Of a stretch of 64,000 nucleotides of DNA, positions 51,165 to 60,275 are shown one piece after another. Both the position numbers and the translations under genes were made by a program. The notes under the pieces were generated by a model. The model worked only from the letters and a program-made list of their open reading frames with translations, ran no database searches and was not told the DNA's origin. Source of the stretch: an uncultured Phascolarctobacterium sp. (lineage in GTDB: Bacteria > Bacillota > Negativicutes > Acidaminococcales > Acidaminococcaceae); assembly GCA_900544795.1 (NCBI GenBank), contig UQWM01000010.1, positions 1-64,000 of the forward strand, in the 5' to 3' direction. Position 1 is the first letter of the stretch. The number at the start of each line of letters is the position of its first letter.

Positions 51165-51917
51165 ATGCTGTTACGAAAACTGGCAGCCGCTGCCGTTGGA
51201 CTTGTACTGGGAACCGGATTGTTACTGCAGACTGGTACGGTGCTGGCGGCAAAAGGCGAGGCTTATTATACTACTCAAAAAATTTCTGATCATAAAAAAG
51301 GTGAATTTGCCGTTTTGGCTGATGACGATGTGAACTTCCGCAGTGGCCCTTCGACTTTGACTGATGTTTTAGCCTGCCTGCCAAGGCATTCTTTATTCCG
51401 TATCGTTGGTGGTAAAGACGGAGAGTGGCAGAAAGTTGACTGGAATGGTAAAACGGGCTATATTTTTGCCGATTATCTGGATAAGTCGCAGGCTGAAGAA
51501 CTGATAGAAGAAGATAATGCGTTGGGAGACTGGCAGCTGGGGCAGCGTTTTGACGCTGCTGCGGCGCAAAGCCTGGGCAAGGTAAAAAAGGAAAGCAAAG
51601 AAGGTAGCAAGCAGGTCTATGATTTTCAACAGCTGCAGGTAAAGGTTAAACGCGGTACGAAAAGGATAGTTGAGCTGACTACTGCTTCGCCTGTTATTTA
51701 TACGATGCGTGGCATCGGCACAGGTGACGATGGTGCCCGTGTGGTAGGACAATACGGGCTGCCCAGCAGGGTGGTTTATTTTAAAGATGCTAAAGACGGC
51801 GATGTGATGATGTATGGCTATGATTTTGACAAAAGCAGCAAAGTTGGGCAAACGCTTGATTTTTATATCAACAGCGTCGGCGACGTTAGTAAAATAGTTT
51901 TGAGTAATGACGATTGA
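51165..51917 (+). CDS. Secreted SH3-domain protein
   Basis: A 250-residue exported protein with a signal peptide (cleavage near VLA-AK). A bacterial SH3 domain spans about residues 45-105 (DDDVNFRSGPSTLTDVL, then GKTGYIFADYL), a fold often binding cell-wall peptide. The C-terminal part (about 115-250) is a separate beta-rich domain with GQYGLPSRVVYF, unrecognised. GGAGG precedes the ATG. It has its own promoter; the trp T-box starts about 150 bp after it. Confidence 0.75.
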   Translation: MLLRKLAAAAVGLVLGTGLLLQTGTVLAAKGEAYYTTQKISDHKKGEFAVLADDDVNFRSGPSTLTDVLACLPRHSLFRIVGGKDGEWQKVDWNGKTGYIFADYLDKSQAEELIEEDNALGDWQLGQRFDAAAAQSLGKVKKESKEGSKQVYDFQQLQVKVKRGTKRIVELTTASPVIYTMRGIGTGDDGARVVGQYGLPSRVVYFKDAKDGDVMMYGYDFDKSSKVGQTLDFYINSVGDVSKIVLSNDD

Positions 51918-52030
51918 TTTTGCATAAATATTAATAATGGCAGGAATTTTCTGCGAATTTATTAAAAGTGTAAACTGTTTGACAAAAATAGTCTTGCAGA
52001 AAATTTTTTAGTGGTTTTCTGAAAAACTTG

Positions 52031-52059
52031 TTGACGGCAGTTAAGCAGGGTGCTAGACT
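52031..52059 (+). promoter_or_regulatory. trp operon promoter
   Basis: TTGACG (52031-52036) and TAGACT (52054-52059) are 17 bp apart, placing the transcript start near 52066, just before the T-box. Confidence 0.7.
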
Positions 52060-52076
52060 TACAATAATTAAATAAC

Positions 52077-52356
52077 GACCACGAAACCGTAGAGGCGGAG
52101 ATCAAGTCGAAAAATGCGCTTACAGAGAGTCCGGGTTGCTGGGAACCGGATAGAAATGCAGTTCGATAAATGGACCGCTGAGGGTGCAGTCAAATCGGCT
52201 TGCCGAAAGTACTCTGCAACGCAGCGCCTGCGTTAAGGGCGAGGGGTGTGTTGGCACTCTGCTTTAAGGGCACGATTTATTTCGTGAATCAAGGTGGTAC
52301 CGCAGGTTTATGTTTTTTCAGCCTGTCCTTGTTATATCAAGGACAGGCTTTTTTAT
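52077..52356 (+). ncRNA. T-box leader, tRNA-Trp-responsive
   Basis: Stem I begins near 52077 and includes AGAGAGTCCGGGTTGCTGG. The specifier codon is TGG (Trp) at 52171-52173 in the context AAATGGACC. The conserved T-box sequence AAGGTGGTACCGC is at 52291-52303. It is followed by a 12-bp terminator stem (52320-52331 with 52338-52349) and a T-run. Uncharged tRNA-Trp would pair with the T-box bulge and favour antitermination of trpEGDCFBA. Confidence 0.95.
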
Positions 52357-52386
52357 TTATATTTTTACGGTAAAGGAGTGGACACA

Positions 52387-53850
52387 GTGCTTAATCTTAC
52401 GTTGGAACAGGTAAAAGCTTATCAAAAGGACTATACAGCAGTTCCTGTTGCGAAAGAATGCTTTGCCGATATGACAACGCCGCTGGCGTTTTTATCGACA
52501 GTCAAGGGCAGCAGCAACGATTATTTCCTGCTGGAAAGTTTAGAGGGCGGCGAGCGCTGGGGACGGTATTCTTTTATCGGTTACGACCCGATCGTCAAAT
52601 TGCGGGCTAAAGATAGCATGGTAGAGGTCATCAACAGTGCCAAAGTTAAATTCAAGTCTGATAATCCTATCAATTGTATCAAAGAGGTGCTGGCGGAATA
52701 TAAGGTGCCGAAAATAGAGGGCATACCGCCTTTGACAGGAGGGTTTGTCGGTTATTTTAGCTATGATTTTGTTCAATATTGTGAGCCAAGCCTGCAGTTC
52801 GACAAGGCTAAAGCAACAGAGTTCCCTGATTTTGACCTGATGCTGTTTGATAAGCTGGTAGCATTTGACCATTTAAAACAGAAAATCTTTATCATCGTCA
52901 ATGTGAGGACGGACAATGTAGAAGTGAATTATGCAAAGGCCGAGCGGGAGATCGCGGCCATGGAAGCGTTGCTGACCCGCACGGTGGAGCAGAAACAATT
53001 TGTGCCTGCGGAACTGGGTGAGATAAAGTCGAACCAAAGTAAAGAGGACTATGCCGATAATGTGCAGCGCTGCAAGGAGCATATCAGAAACGGAGATGCC
53101 TTTCAAATAGTTTATTCACAGAGGTTTACAGCAGCTTACGATCAGGACCTTTTTAACGCTTACCGTATCCTGCGTACTACCAACCCATCACAGTATATGG
53201 TGCTGATGAAAAACGATGCTGTTGAGATAGCGGGCAGCTCGCCGGAGACGCTGGTGAAGGTAAATGGGCGGGAGATAACGACGATGCCGATAGCGGGAAC
53301 GCGGCCGCGCGGAGCAACAGAAGCGCTGGACCAACAGTTGGAACAGGAGCTTTTGGCAGATGAAAAGGAGATCGCCGAGCATAATATGCTGGTGGATCTG
53401 GGGCGCAATGATGTGGGCCGCGTCAGTGAATTTGGCACTGTGAAGGTGTTGGATTATCTGGATGTGAAACGGTTTTCCCATGTGATGCACATTACCAGCC
53501 GCGTGGTTGGTCAGCTGCGGGAAGACAAGGATTGCTTGGACGCTTTGCAGGCCGTATTCCCGGCTGGCACTTTAAGCGGCGCACCGAAGATAAGGGCCTG
53601 TCAGATCATTGACGAGCTGGAGCCACAGCGCCGTGGCCTCTACGGCGGGGGCATGGGCTATATAGATTTTGGCGGCAATATGGATATCTGCATCACGATC
53701 AGAACGATAGTAAAGCAGGGCGGGCAGGTTTGCGTACAGGCTGGCGGTGGTATCGTAGCTGATTCGGTGATCGAAAATGAGTTTACGGAAACAGTGAATA
53801 AAGCAGGCGCCTGTTTGAAAGCTTTGTTTGAAACGACCAGGGCGCATTAA
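52387..53850 (+). CDS. trpE: Anthranilate synthase component I
   Basis: Makes anthranilate from chorismate, 487 residues. GRYSFIGYDP and the LLES motif near the N-terminus belong to the tryptophan feedback region. The C-terminal chorismate-binding domain has GDAFQIVYSQRF, IAGTRPRGATE, LVDLGRNDVGRV and FPAGTLSGAPKIRA. GTG 52387 has AAGGAG 8 nt upstream; the longer in-frame ORF starts inside the T-box terminator and is rejected. Confidence 0.96.
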   Translation: MLNLTLEQVKAYQKDYTAVPVAKECFADMTTPLAFLSTVKGSSNDYFLLESLEGGERWGRYSFIGYDPIVKLRAKDSMVEVINSAKVKFKSDNPINCIKEVLAEYKVPKIEGIPPLTGGFVGYFSYDFVQYCEPSLQFDKAKATEFPDFDLMLFDKLVAFDHLKQKIFIIVNVRTDNVEVNYAKAEREIAAMEALLTRTVEQKQFVPAELGEIKSNQSKEDYADNVQRCKEHIRNGDAFQIVYSQRFTAAYDQDLFNAYRILRTTNPSQYMVLMKNDAVEIAGSSPETLVKVNGREITTMPIAGTRPRGATEALDQQLEQELLADEKEIAEHNMLVDLGRNDVGRVSEFGTVKVLDYLDVKRFSHVMHITSRVVGQLREDKDCLDALQAVFPAGTLSGAPKIRACQIIDELEPQRRGLYGGGMGYIDFGGNMDICITIRTIVKQGGQVCVQAGGGIVADSVIENEFTETVNKAGACLKALFETTRAH

Positions 53851-53860
53851 GGAGTAAGTA

Positions 53861-54430
53861 ATGGTATTGATTATAGATAATTACGATAGTTTTACCTTTA
53901 ATCTTTTTCAGTTTATCGGGACGCTGACAGAGGAGGTAATGGTCTGCCGCAATGATAAGCTGACAGTGGCGGAAATAAAGCGACTGCGGCCTTCACACAT
54001 CATTTTGTCGCCGGGGCCGGGTTTTCCAAAAGACGCAGGTATCTGCGAAGAGGTTTTAGAGAGGCTGCAAGGGCAAATACCGATTTTAGGCGTGTGCCTG
54101 GGGCATCAGGCGATCGGCGAGGTATTCGGAGGCAAAGTCATACACGCTAAAGAGCTGGTGCATGGCAAGCAAAGCCTGATCAGGGTCGATAATACCAGCA
54201 GCTTGTTTAGGGGGCTGCCGAAGGAGATACAGGCGGCTCGGTACCATTCGCTGATCGTTGATAAAAAATCCAGACCGGAGTGCCTGGAGGTTTTAGCGAC
54301 AACGGCAGACGGTGAGATCATGGCGGTAAAGCATCGTGACCACCAGATTTACGGAGTGCAGTTCCATCCGGAGTCGATTATGACGCCGGACGGATTAAAG
54401 ATTTTAGAGAATTTTTTAGCAGTGCATTAA
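53861..54430 (+). CDS. trpG: Anthranilate synthase component II (glutamine amidotransferase)
   Basis: A 189-residue class I glutaminase supplying ammonia to TrpE. IDNYDSFTFNL, LSPGPGFP, the nucleophile in GVCLGHQAIGE and the His-Glu of FHPESIMTPDG are all present. It might also serve p-aminobenzoate synthesis (PabA), as in some Firmicutes. AAGGAG upstream, 10 bp after trpE. Confidence 0.95.
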   Translation: MVLIIDNYDSFTFNLFQFIGTLTEEVMVCRNDKLTVAEIKRLRPSHIILSPGPGFPKDAGICEEVLERLQGQIPILGVCLGHQAIGEVFGGKVIHAKELVHGKQSLIRVDNTSSLFRGLPKEIQAARYHSLIVDKKSRPECLEVLATTADGEIMAVKHRDHQIYGVQFHPESIMTPDGLKILENFLAVH

Positions 54431-54442
54431 GGAGTGAAAAAA

Positions 54443-55450
54443 ATGATCAATGAAGCGATCAATAAATTAGCAGACAGACAAAATCTTACCGGCGCTGAAA
54501 CAGTGGGCGCGTTTGGCGAGATCATGAGCGGCGAAGCCACTAATGCCCAGATTGCGGCGTTTATTACGGCGATGCGGATGAAGGGCGAGACTATTGAAGA
54601 GATAACGGCCTGCGCTCAAGTCCTGCGCGAAAAATGCACACATATCGATCCAGGCAAGGATGTGCTGGATATTGTGGGGACGGGTGGCGATTGTGCCAAT
54701 ACCTTCAATATTTCGACTACCAGCGCTTTTGTAATAGCGGCGGCGGGTGTTCCGGTAGCCAAGCACGGCAATCGCAGCGTTTCCAGTAAAAGTGGCGCAG
54801 CGGATGTTTTGGAAGAGCTGGGAGTAAAGATCGATTTATCGGCTGAACGAAATAAACAGCTGTTACAGGAGATCGACCTGTGCTTTTTATTTGCGCAAGC
54901 CTACCACGCTTCAATGAGGTTTGCCGGTCCGGTGCGCAAAGAGCTGGGTATCCGTACAGTGTTTAATATCATCGGGCCGTTAGCCAATCCGGCGTTTGCC
55001 AGCCTGCAGCTGTTAGGCGTGTATAAAAAAGAACTGGTGGAGCCGTTGGCTAGGGTATTGGCTAACCTGGGGGTCAAGCGGGGGATCGTAGTTTATGGCA
55101 ATGACGGTATTGACGAAGTGACGGTTTCGGCAGACAATACGGTAGCTGAAATAAATAACGGTAAGATAACTACCTATACTCTCGATCCGCAGGCTCTGGG
55201 GTTTGACCACTGCCAGAAAAGCGACCTGGTTGGCGGTGACGCCAAAGTAAACGCAGGTATAACTTACGCAGTTTTGAGCGGGGCAGAGCAGGGGCCGAAG
55301 CGTGACGCAGTAGTTTTGAATTCCGGGCTGAGCCTGTATCTGGGCGGCAAAGGAACTATAAAAGAATGTATAGAGCTGGCCAAGACCACTATTGATAGCG
55401 GTAAAGCGCTGCAAAAGCTGCAGCAGCTGATAGATTTGAGCAATGCCTGA
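54443..55450 (+). CDS. trpD: Anthranilate phosphoribosyltransferase
   Basis: Transfers phosphoribosyl to anthranilate, 335 residues. GTGGDCANTFNISTTSAFV binds PRPP; KHGNRSVSSKSGAADVLE and FNIIGPLANP are conserved. ATG 54443 is preferred to GTG 54434, which overlaps the AAGGAG SD. Confidence 0.95.
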   Translation: MINEAINKLADRQNLTGAETVGAFGEIMSGEATNAQIAAFITAMRMKGETIEEITACAQVLREKCTHIDPGKDVLDIVGTGGDCANTFNISTTSAFVIAAAGVPVAKHGNRSVSSKSGAADVLEELGVKIDLSAERNKQLLQEIDLCFLFAQAYHASMRFAGPVRKELGIRTVFNIIGPLANPAFASLQLLGVYKKELVEPLARVLANLGVKRGIVVYGNDGIDEVTVSADNTVAEINNGKITTYTLDPQALGFDHCQKSDLVGGDAKVNAGITYAVLSGAEQGPKRDAVVLNSGLSLYLGGKGTIKECIELAKTTIDSGKALQKLQQLIDLSNA

Positions 55451-55456
55451 GGTGAA

Positions 55457-56242
55457 ATGATGATTTTAGATGAAATTGCAGTGGCGACACGCAGAAGGGT
55501 CGCCCAGCTGCGGAAAAGAAAAAGCTTGAACGATGTCAGAGCGGCAGCCGAAGCTTTGCCACAGTTAAATAGGGGTTTTAAGGAGCGTTTGGCAAGGCCG
55601 GGCATGAATTTTATTACCGAAGTTAAAAAAGCTTCACCGTCCAAAGGACTTATTGCCGAGGAGTTTGATTATCTGCGTATAGCCAGGGAATATGAGCAAG
55701 CTGGAGCAGCGGCGATATCTTGCTTAACTGAACCAAAGTTTTTTTTAGGCCGGGACGAATATTTACAGGAGATCAGCCAAGCTGTGCAAATACCTGTGCT
55801 GCGAAAGGATTTTACGGTCAGTGAGTACCAAATTTATGAAGCCAAGACCATTGGCGCCGACGCAGTGCTTTTGATATGCACGCTGCTGGAAACAGCAGAA
55901 TTGAAGGAGTTTTTGGCAGTGGCTGCGAGCGTAGGCTTAGATACTTTGGTGGAGGCCCACGATGAAGCGGAGGTAGAAGCAGCGCTTGCGGCAGGAGCGC
56001 AGATCATCGGCGTCAATAACCGTGATCTGAAGGATTTCAGTGTCGATCTGCAAAATAGCTTACGGCTGCGGCCGTTGGTGCCGCAGGATAAGCTTTTCGT
56101 TTCTGAAAGCGGGATCAAAACAGCGGCTGATATCACGGAGCTGAAAAAATGCGGTGTTAATGGTGTGCTGATCGGAGAAACACTGATGCGCAGTAAAAAT
56201 ATAACTTTGGAACTGCAACAGCTGGCAGGTGATGAAAGATGA
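55457..56242 (+). CDS. trpC: Indole-3-glycerol phosphate synthase
   Basis: TIM-barrel enzyme of 261 residues. FITEVKKASPSKG carries the catalytic Glu and Lys; VLRKDF, LIGVNNRDL-like IIGVNNRDLKDF and SESGIKT follow. Not fused to trpF, with which it overlaps by 4 bp. Confidence 0.95.
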   Translation: MMILDEIAVATRRRVAQLRKRKSLNDVRAAAEALPQLNRGFKERLARPGMNFITEVKKASPSKGLIAEEFDYLRIAREYEQAGAAAISCLTEPKFFLGRDEYLQEISQAVQIPVLRKDFTVSEYQIYEAKTIGADAVLLICTLLETAELKEFLAVAASVGLDTLVEAHDEAEVEAALAAGAQIIGVNNRDLKDFSVDLQNSLRLRPLVPQDKLFVSESGIKTAADITELKKCGVNGVLIGETLMRSKNITLELQQLAGDER

Positions 56243-56862
56243 CCAGGATCAAGATCTGCGGCTTACGGCGTAAAGAGGACATTGAGTTTGCCAATAGGCT
56301 GCTGCCGGAATACGCTGGCTTTGTTTTTGCAGACAGTACGCGGCAGGTGACAGGAGCGCAGGCCCAGCAGCTGCGGCTGCAGCTTGATCTGCGGATCAGT
56401 GCTGTAGGGGTTTTTGTACAGGAAGAGATAGATTTTATCAAACAGTTGGCGGCAGCACGAATTATCGATATGGTGCAGCTACATGGAGACGAAAGCCCGG
56501 AGTATTGCCGGGAGGTACGGCGGCAGGTAAAGCTGCCTATAATCAAGGTGCTGCGGGTACGTGACGCGGCAAGTCTGGCCGTTGCTGCTGACTATGATTG
56601 TGATTATCTGCTGCTTGATACTTATACAAAGACTGCTTATGGCGGCAGTGGGCAGCGGTTTTCAATAGAACTGCTGCGTGAGGCAAGTCTGCCGAAGCCT
56701 TACTTTATAGCCGGTGGGCTGAATGCGGAAAACGTACAGTCGGTTTTGGTGGCAGCGCCTTATGCCATAGATGTAAGCGGTGGCGTGGAGACCGAGGGAA
56801 GAAAAGATTTTGAAAAAATGCAGGCGTTTGTCGCCAATGTGAAAGGGAGCAAAGCAAAATGA
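56239..56862 (+). CDS. trpF: Phosphoribosylanthranilate isomerase
   Basis: TIM-barrel isomerase of 207 residues. KICGLRRKED holds the catalytic Cys; VQLHGDESPEYC, LLDTYTKTAYGGSGQRFS with its Asp, AGGLNAENV and DVSGGVE follow. It overlaps both neighbours by 4 bp. Confidence 0.93.
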   Translation: MTRIKICGLRRKEDIEFANRLLPEYAGFVFADSTRQVTGAQAQQLRLQLDLRISAVGVFVQEEIDFIKQLAAARIIDMVQLHGDESPEYCREVRRQVKLPIIKVLRVRDAASLAVAADYDCDYLLLDTYTKTAYGGSGQRFSIELLREASLPKPYFIAGGLNAENVQSVLVAAPYAIDVSGGVETEGRKDFEKMQAFVANVKGSKAK

Positions 56863-58043
56863 CTAAAGGAAGATTTGGCAGGCACGGTGGGCAATATATT
56901 CCGGAAACTTTGATGAATGCGGCGCTGGAACTGGAGCGTGCTTATGAATATTATAAAAACGAGCCGCAGTTTGTGGCAGAATTGCAGGCACTTTACCATG
57001 ACTATGCCAACAGACCATCGCTGTTATATTATGCTGAAAAAATGACGCGCGAGCTGGGCGGCGCCAAAATATACCTGAAACGTGAGGATTTGAACCATAC
57101 AGGGTCACATAAAATCAATAATGTGCTGGGGCAGGTGCTGCTGGCAAAAAAAATGGGCAAAAAGCGTGTCATTGCCGAGACAGGTGCCGGTCAGCACGGT
57201 GTTGCGACGGCTACGGCAGCAGCGCTGATGGATATGGAATGTGTTGTTTATATGGGTAAGGAAGATACGGAGCGTCAGGCGCTGAATGTTTTTAGGATGG
57301 AGCTTTTGGGGGCGAAGGTTGTGTCGGTGGAAACAGGCACTATGACCTTGAAGGATGCCGTTAATGAAGCGCTGCGTTCGTGGACGGCCAATGTCAACGA
57401 CACCTATTATGTGCTGGGCAGCGTTATGGGCCCGCATCCGTATCCTGAAATGGTACGCGATTTTCAAAGAGTTATTGGCAAGGAAGTAAAACAGCAGATG
57501 CTGGAGAAAGAGGGCAGGCTGCCGGATATGGTGATGGCCTGCGTGGGCGGCGGGTCTAATGCTATGGGGCTTTTTTACGACTTTATACCTGAAACAGAGG
57601 TGCAGTTGGTCGGGATCGAAGCGGCGGGCCGCGGGATCGATACGGAAGAGACTGCGGCAACTATCAACAGGGGCAGTTTAGGAATTTTTCATGGCATGAA
57701 GTCATATTTTATGCAGGACGAATACGGCCAGATAGCGCCGGTGTATTCGATTTCCGCAGGGTTGGATTATCCGGGTATCGGTCCTGAACACGCACATCTG
57801 CATGATACAGGGCGGGCTCAATATGTGGCTATTACTGACGACGAGGCTGTGCAGGCCTTCAGTTATCTGTCGAAGACTGAGGGCATCATTCCCGCTATTG
57901 AAAGCGCGCACGCTTTGGCTTATGCGATGAAGGTAGCGCCGCAAATGGATAAGGAGAAGATTATCGTCGTTAATTTGTCGGGACGCGGCGACAAGGACGT
58001 AGCGGCTATTGCCAGATATATGGGGGTTGATTTACATGAGTAA
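56859..58043 (+). CDS. trpB: Tryptophan synthase beta chain
   Basis: PLP enzyme joining indole and serine, 394 residues. RHGGQYIPETLM-type start, HTGSHKINN with the PLP lysine, ETGAGQHGVATA, the phosphate-binding CVGGGSNAMG, and ESAHALAYA are canonical for TrpB1. ATGA overlap with trpF and an 8-bp overlap with trpA suit the alpha-beta complex. Confidence 0.97.
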   Translation: MTKGRFGRHGGQYIPETLMNAALELERAYEYYKNEPQFVAELQALYHDYANRPSLLYYAEKMTRELGGAKIYLKREDLNHTGSHKINNVLGQVLLAKKMGKKRVIAETGAGQHGVATATAAALMDMECVVYMGKEDTERQALNVFRMELLGAKVVSVETGTMTLKDAVNEALRSWTANVNDTYYVLGSVMGPHPYPEMVRDFQRVIGKEVKQQMLEKEGRLPDMVMACVGGGSNAMGLFYDFIPETEVQLVGIEAAGRGIDTEETAATINRGSLGIFHGMKSYFMQDEYGQIAPVYSISAGLDYPGIGPEHAHLHDTGRAQYVAITDDEAVQAFSYLSKTEGIIPAIESAHALAYAMKVAPQMDKEKIIVVNLSGRGDKDVAAIARYMGVDLHE

Positions 58044-58818
58044 GATAGCACAGGCTTTTAAAAATAAAAAGAAATGCTTTATTCCTTTCGTTACTGCCGG
58101 TGACCCTGACCTGGCGGTGACCAAGGAGTTGATTTTGGCGATGGCGGCTGCCGGAGCGGATATTATCGAAATAGGGATCCCTTTTTCGGACCCGGTGGCA
58201 GAAGGCGAGGTCATCCAACGGGCCAATGTAAGGGCGTTAGGAGCAGGGACGACTACCGATAAAATATTTGCGATGCTGGCAGAGGTGCGGCTGGTGACGC
58301 AAGTGCCGCTGGTGTTTTTGACCTATGTCAATCCGATATTTATGTACGGGGCCGAGAAATTTATGCAGAAATGCCAACAAACCGGTGTCGACGGCGTCAT
58401 CGTCCCTGACCTTCCTTACGAAGAAAAAACAGAACTGCTGGATTGCTGCTGGGCTTATGGCATCGATCTTATATCGTTGATTGCGCCGACGTCTGCCGAC
58501 AGGATCCAGATGATCGCCAAAGAGGCAATGGGTTATATTTATGTGGTTTCGTCGTTGGGCGTTACAGGTGTGCGCAGCAATATAACGACGGATATCGGCG
58601 CTATTGTTGCTACTATTCGCGATGTGACGGATATACCGGTAGCGGTAGGGTTTGGCATAGCGACGCCGGAGCAGGCGGAACAGATGGCCGGGCTAAGCGA
58701 CGGCGCTATTGTCGGCAGCGCCATCGTAAAAATAGTAGAGCAGTATGGTAAAGCTGCTGCGGGTCCTGTGACAGAATATGTTGAAAAAATAATCGTTGCG
58801 GTACGAAGTGCAAAATAG
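58036..58818 (+). CDS. trpA: Tryptophan synthase alpha chain
   Basis: Cleaves indole-3-glycerol phosphate, 260 residues. FVTAGDPDLA, EIGIPFSDPVAEGEVIQRAN, PDLPYEE and GFGIATPEQAEQM are conserved. The first catalytic Glu is kept; the second acidic residue, Asp60 in E. coli (ADG), is Glu here (AEG). ATG 58036 lies within the end of trpB. Confidence 0.95.
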   Translation: MSKIAQAFKNKKKCFIPFVTAGDPDLAVTKELILAMAAAGADIIEIGIPFSDPVAEGEVIQRANVRALGAGTTTDKIFAMLAEVRLVTQVPLVFLTYVNPIFMYGAEKFMQKCQQTGVDGVIVPDLPYEEKTELLDCCWAYGIDLISLIAPTSADRIQMIAKEAMGYIYVVSSLGVTGVRSNITTDIGAIVATIRDVTDIPVAVGFGIATPEQAEQMAGLSDGAIVGSAIVKIVEQYGKAAAGPVTEYVEKIIVAVRSAK

Positions 58819-58830
58819 CAGGAAATATTA

Positions 58831-58858
58831 AAACCCGTCTGCGGTAGCAGGCGGGTTT
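58831..58858 (+). terminator. Terminator of the trp operon
   Basis: A 12-bp stem with one G-U pair (58831-58842 with 58847-58858) and GGTA loop. The T-run is short. Confidence 0.75.
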
Positions 58859-58859
58859 A

Positions 58860-58868
58860 TGTTATAAT
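58860..58868 (+). promoter_or_regulatory. Extended -10 promoter of pepT
   Basis: TGTTATAAT (TATAAT 58863-58868) starts two bases after the trp terminator stem. CTGCAGC/GCTGCAG (58874-58893) forms a hairpin in the leader. Confidence 0.6.
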
Positions 58869-58910
58869 AAATGCTGCAGCGGCTTTGCTGCAGAAGTGGA
58901 GATGAAATAG

Positions 58911-60146
58911 ATGCAGACACGTTTATTAGAACGCTTTTTGCGTTATGTGGCGGTACCCAGCCAAAGTGACCCGCAGCAGACTAGCGTACCCACTACAATG
59001 GGGCAGCGGCAGCTGGCAGAATTATTGCAGGAGGATCTGAGCAAGCTGGGACTGATAGATTTGGAAATAAGTGAATTTTCGGTGCTGACAGGTAGGCTTC
59101 CTGCTAACATAGCTAAGGATATACCTGCCGTGGGCTTTGTGGCCCATCTTGATACTGTGAATGTGAATTTGTCACCAGTAGTAAAACCGAAGCTGGTGCG
59201 AGATTATGACGGCAACGATATATGCTTGAACGGTGAACAGGGAATATATTTGAGAGTGTCCGAACATCCTGAACTATTAAAATATAAAGGTCAGGATATT
59301 GTTTTTAGTGACGGCACCAGTGTTTTGGGCGCAGATAATAAAGCGGCGATAGCCAACTTGCTGGTAGCATTAGAGATTTTGACTACCGATAAAGAGAGGG
59401 AACATGGAGATATCTATGTGGCGTTCGTGCCTGATGAAGAATGTGGGCTGCGGGGCGCGAAAAAAATGGATTTCAGCAAATTTCCGGTAGCTTTTGCTTA
59501 CACTATCGACTGCTGTGAATTGGGTGAGATTGTTTATGAAACCTTCAACGCTGGCAACGCGGTGATCAAAATCAAAGGCGTCAGTGCGCATCCTATGTCG
59601 GCCAAGGGCGTTATGGTCAATCCCATTTTAGCGGCTATGGATTTTGCCGATTTGTTTGATCGCAGCCAAACGCCTGAATGTACCGAGGGGCAGGAAGGTT
59701 ACATCTGGGTCAAGGGCATCCAGGGCAACCAAAGCGAGGCGACGGTAAATCTAGATATTCGCGACCATGATAAAGAGAAGTATGAAGAGCGCAAACAGAC
59801 TATTTTGACTAATGTGGAGAAAATAAAGGCTTTGTATCCCAGAGCTTCTTTTAGCTGCGAGATCAACGATACCTATGGCAATATTGCCGACGCTGTAACT
59901 GGCGACAACCGTAAGTGTATCGACTATATTTATACGGCCATGGCCGAGCTTGGCATCGAGCCTAAAACAATCGCCATGCGCGGCGGTACTGATGGTTCCT
60001 ATATTTCTACGCAGGGCATTTTAACGCCTAATTATTTTACCGGCGGGCATAACTTCCATTCCAATTGTGAATTCCTGCCGCTGCCGGCTTTAGAAAAATC
60101 ATGCCAGATGACCTTGAAGTTGATTGAATTGATCGCTAAAGGATAA
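58911..60146 (+). CDS. pepT: Peptidase T (tripeptidase)
   Basis: M20B zinc aminopeptidase releasing the N-terminal residue of tripeptides; 411 residues. Metal ligands and catalytic residues are in FVAHLDTVN, LGADNKAA, VPDEECGLRG and GGHNFHSNCEF. The Ala/Gly-rich GVSAHPMSAKGVMVNP marks the lid domain. It is a single-gene transcript. Confidence 0.95.
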   Translation: MQTRLLERFLRYVAVPSQSDPQQTSVPTTMGQRQLAELLQEDLSKLGLIDLEISEFSVLTGRLPANIAKDIPAVGFVAHLDTVNVNLSPVVKPKLVRDYDGNDICLNGEQGIYLRVSEHPELLKYKGQDIVFSDGTSVLGADNKAAIANLLVALEILTTDKEREHGDIYVAFVPDEECGLRGAKKMDFSKFPVAFAYTIDCCELGEIVYETFNAGNAVIKIKGVSAHPMSAKGVMVNPILAAMDFADLFDRSQTPECTEGQEGYIWVKGIQGNQSEATVNLDIRDHDKEKYEERKQTILTNVEKIKALYPRASFSCEINDTYGNIADAVTGDNRKCIDYIYTAMAELGIEPKTIAMRGGTDGSYISTQGILTPNYFTGGHNFHSNCEFLPLPALEKSCQMTLKLIELIAKG

Positions 60147-60160
60147 AGATACAGGCAGCA

Positions 60161-60200
60161 GCCTCCTTCCTTGTTAGTTGAGGGGGAGGCATTTTGCTTT
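60161..60200 (+). terminator. Possible terminator after pepT
   Basis: GCCTCC (60161-60166) pairs with GGAGGC (60185-60190), followed by ATTTTGCTTTT. The loop is long, so strength is uncertain. Confidence 0.5.
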
Positions 60201-60233
60201 TCACAAAGAAATAACCAACTGCAGTTGGGAATA

Positions 60234-60242
60234 TGTTATAAT
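60234..60242 (+). promoter_or_regulatory. Extended -10 promoter of trmK
   Basis: TGTTATAAT (TATAAT 60237-60242) lies 34 bp before the start. Confidence 0.6.
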
Positions 60243-60275
60243 TTGTATGATAAAGTAATGGTTTGGGGGGGCAAT

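Noticed and set aside
52294..52386. Longer trpE start
   Set aside because: The extra codons lie in the T-box sequence and terminator. GTG 52387 has a proper SD.
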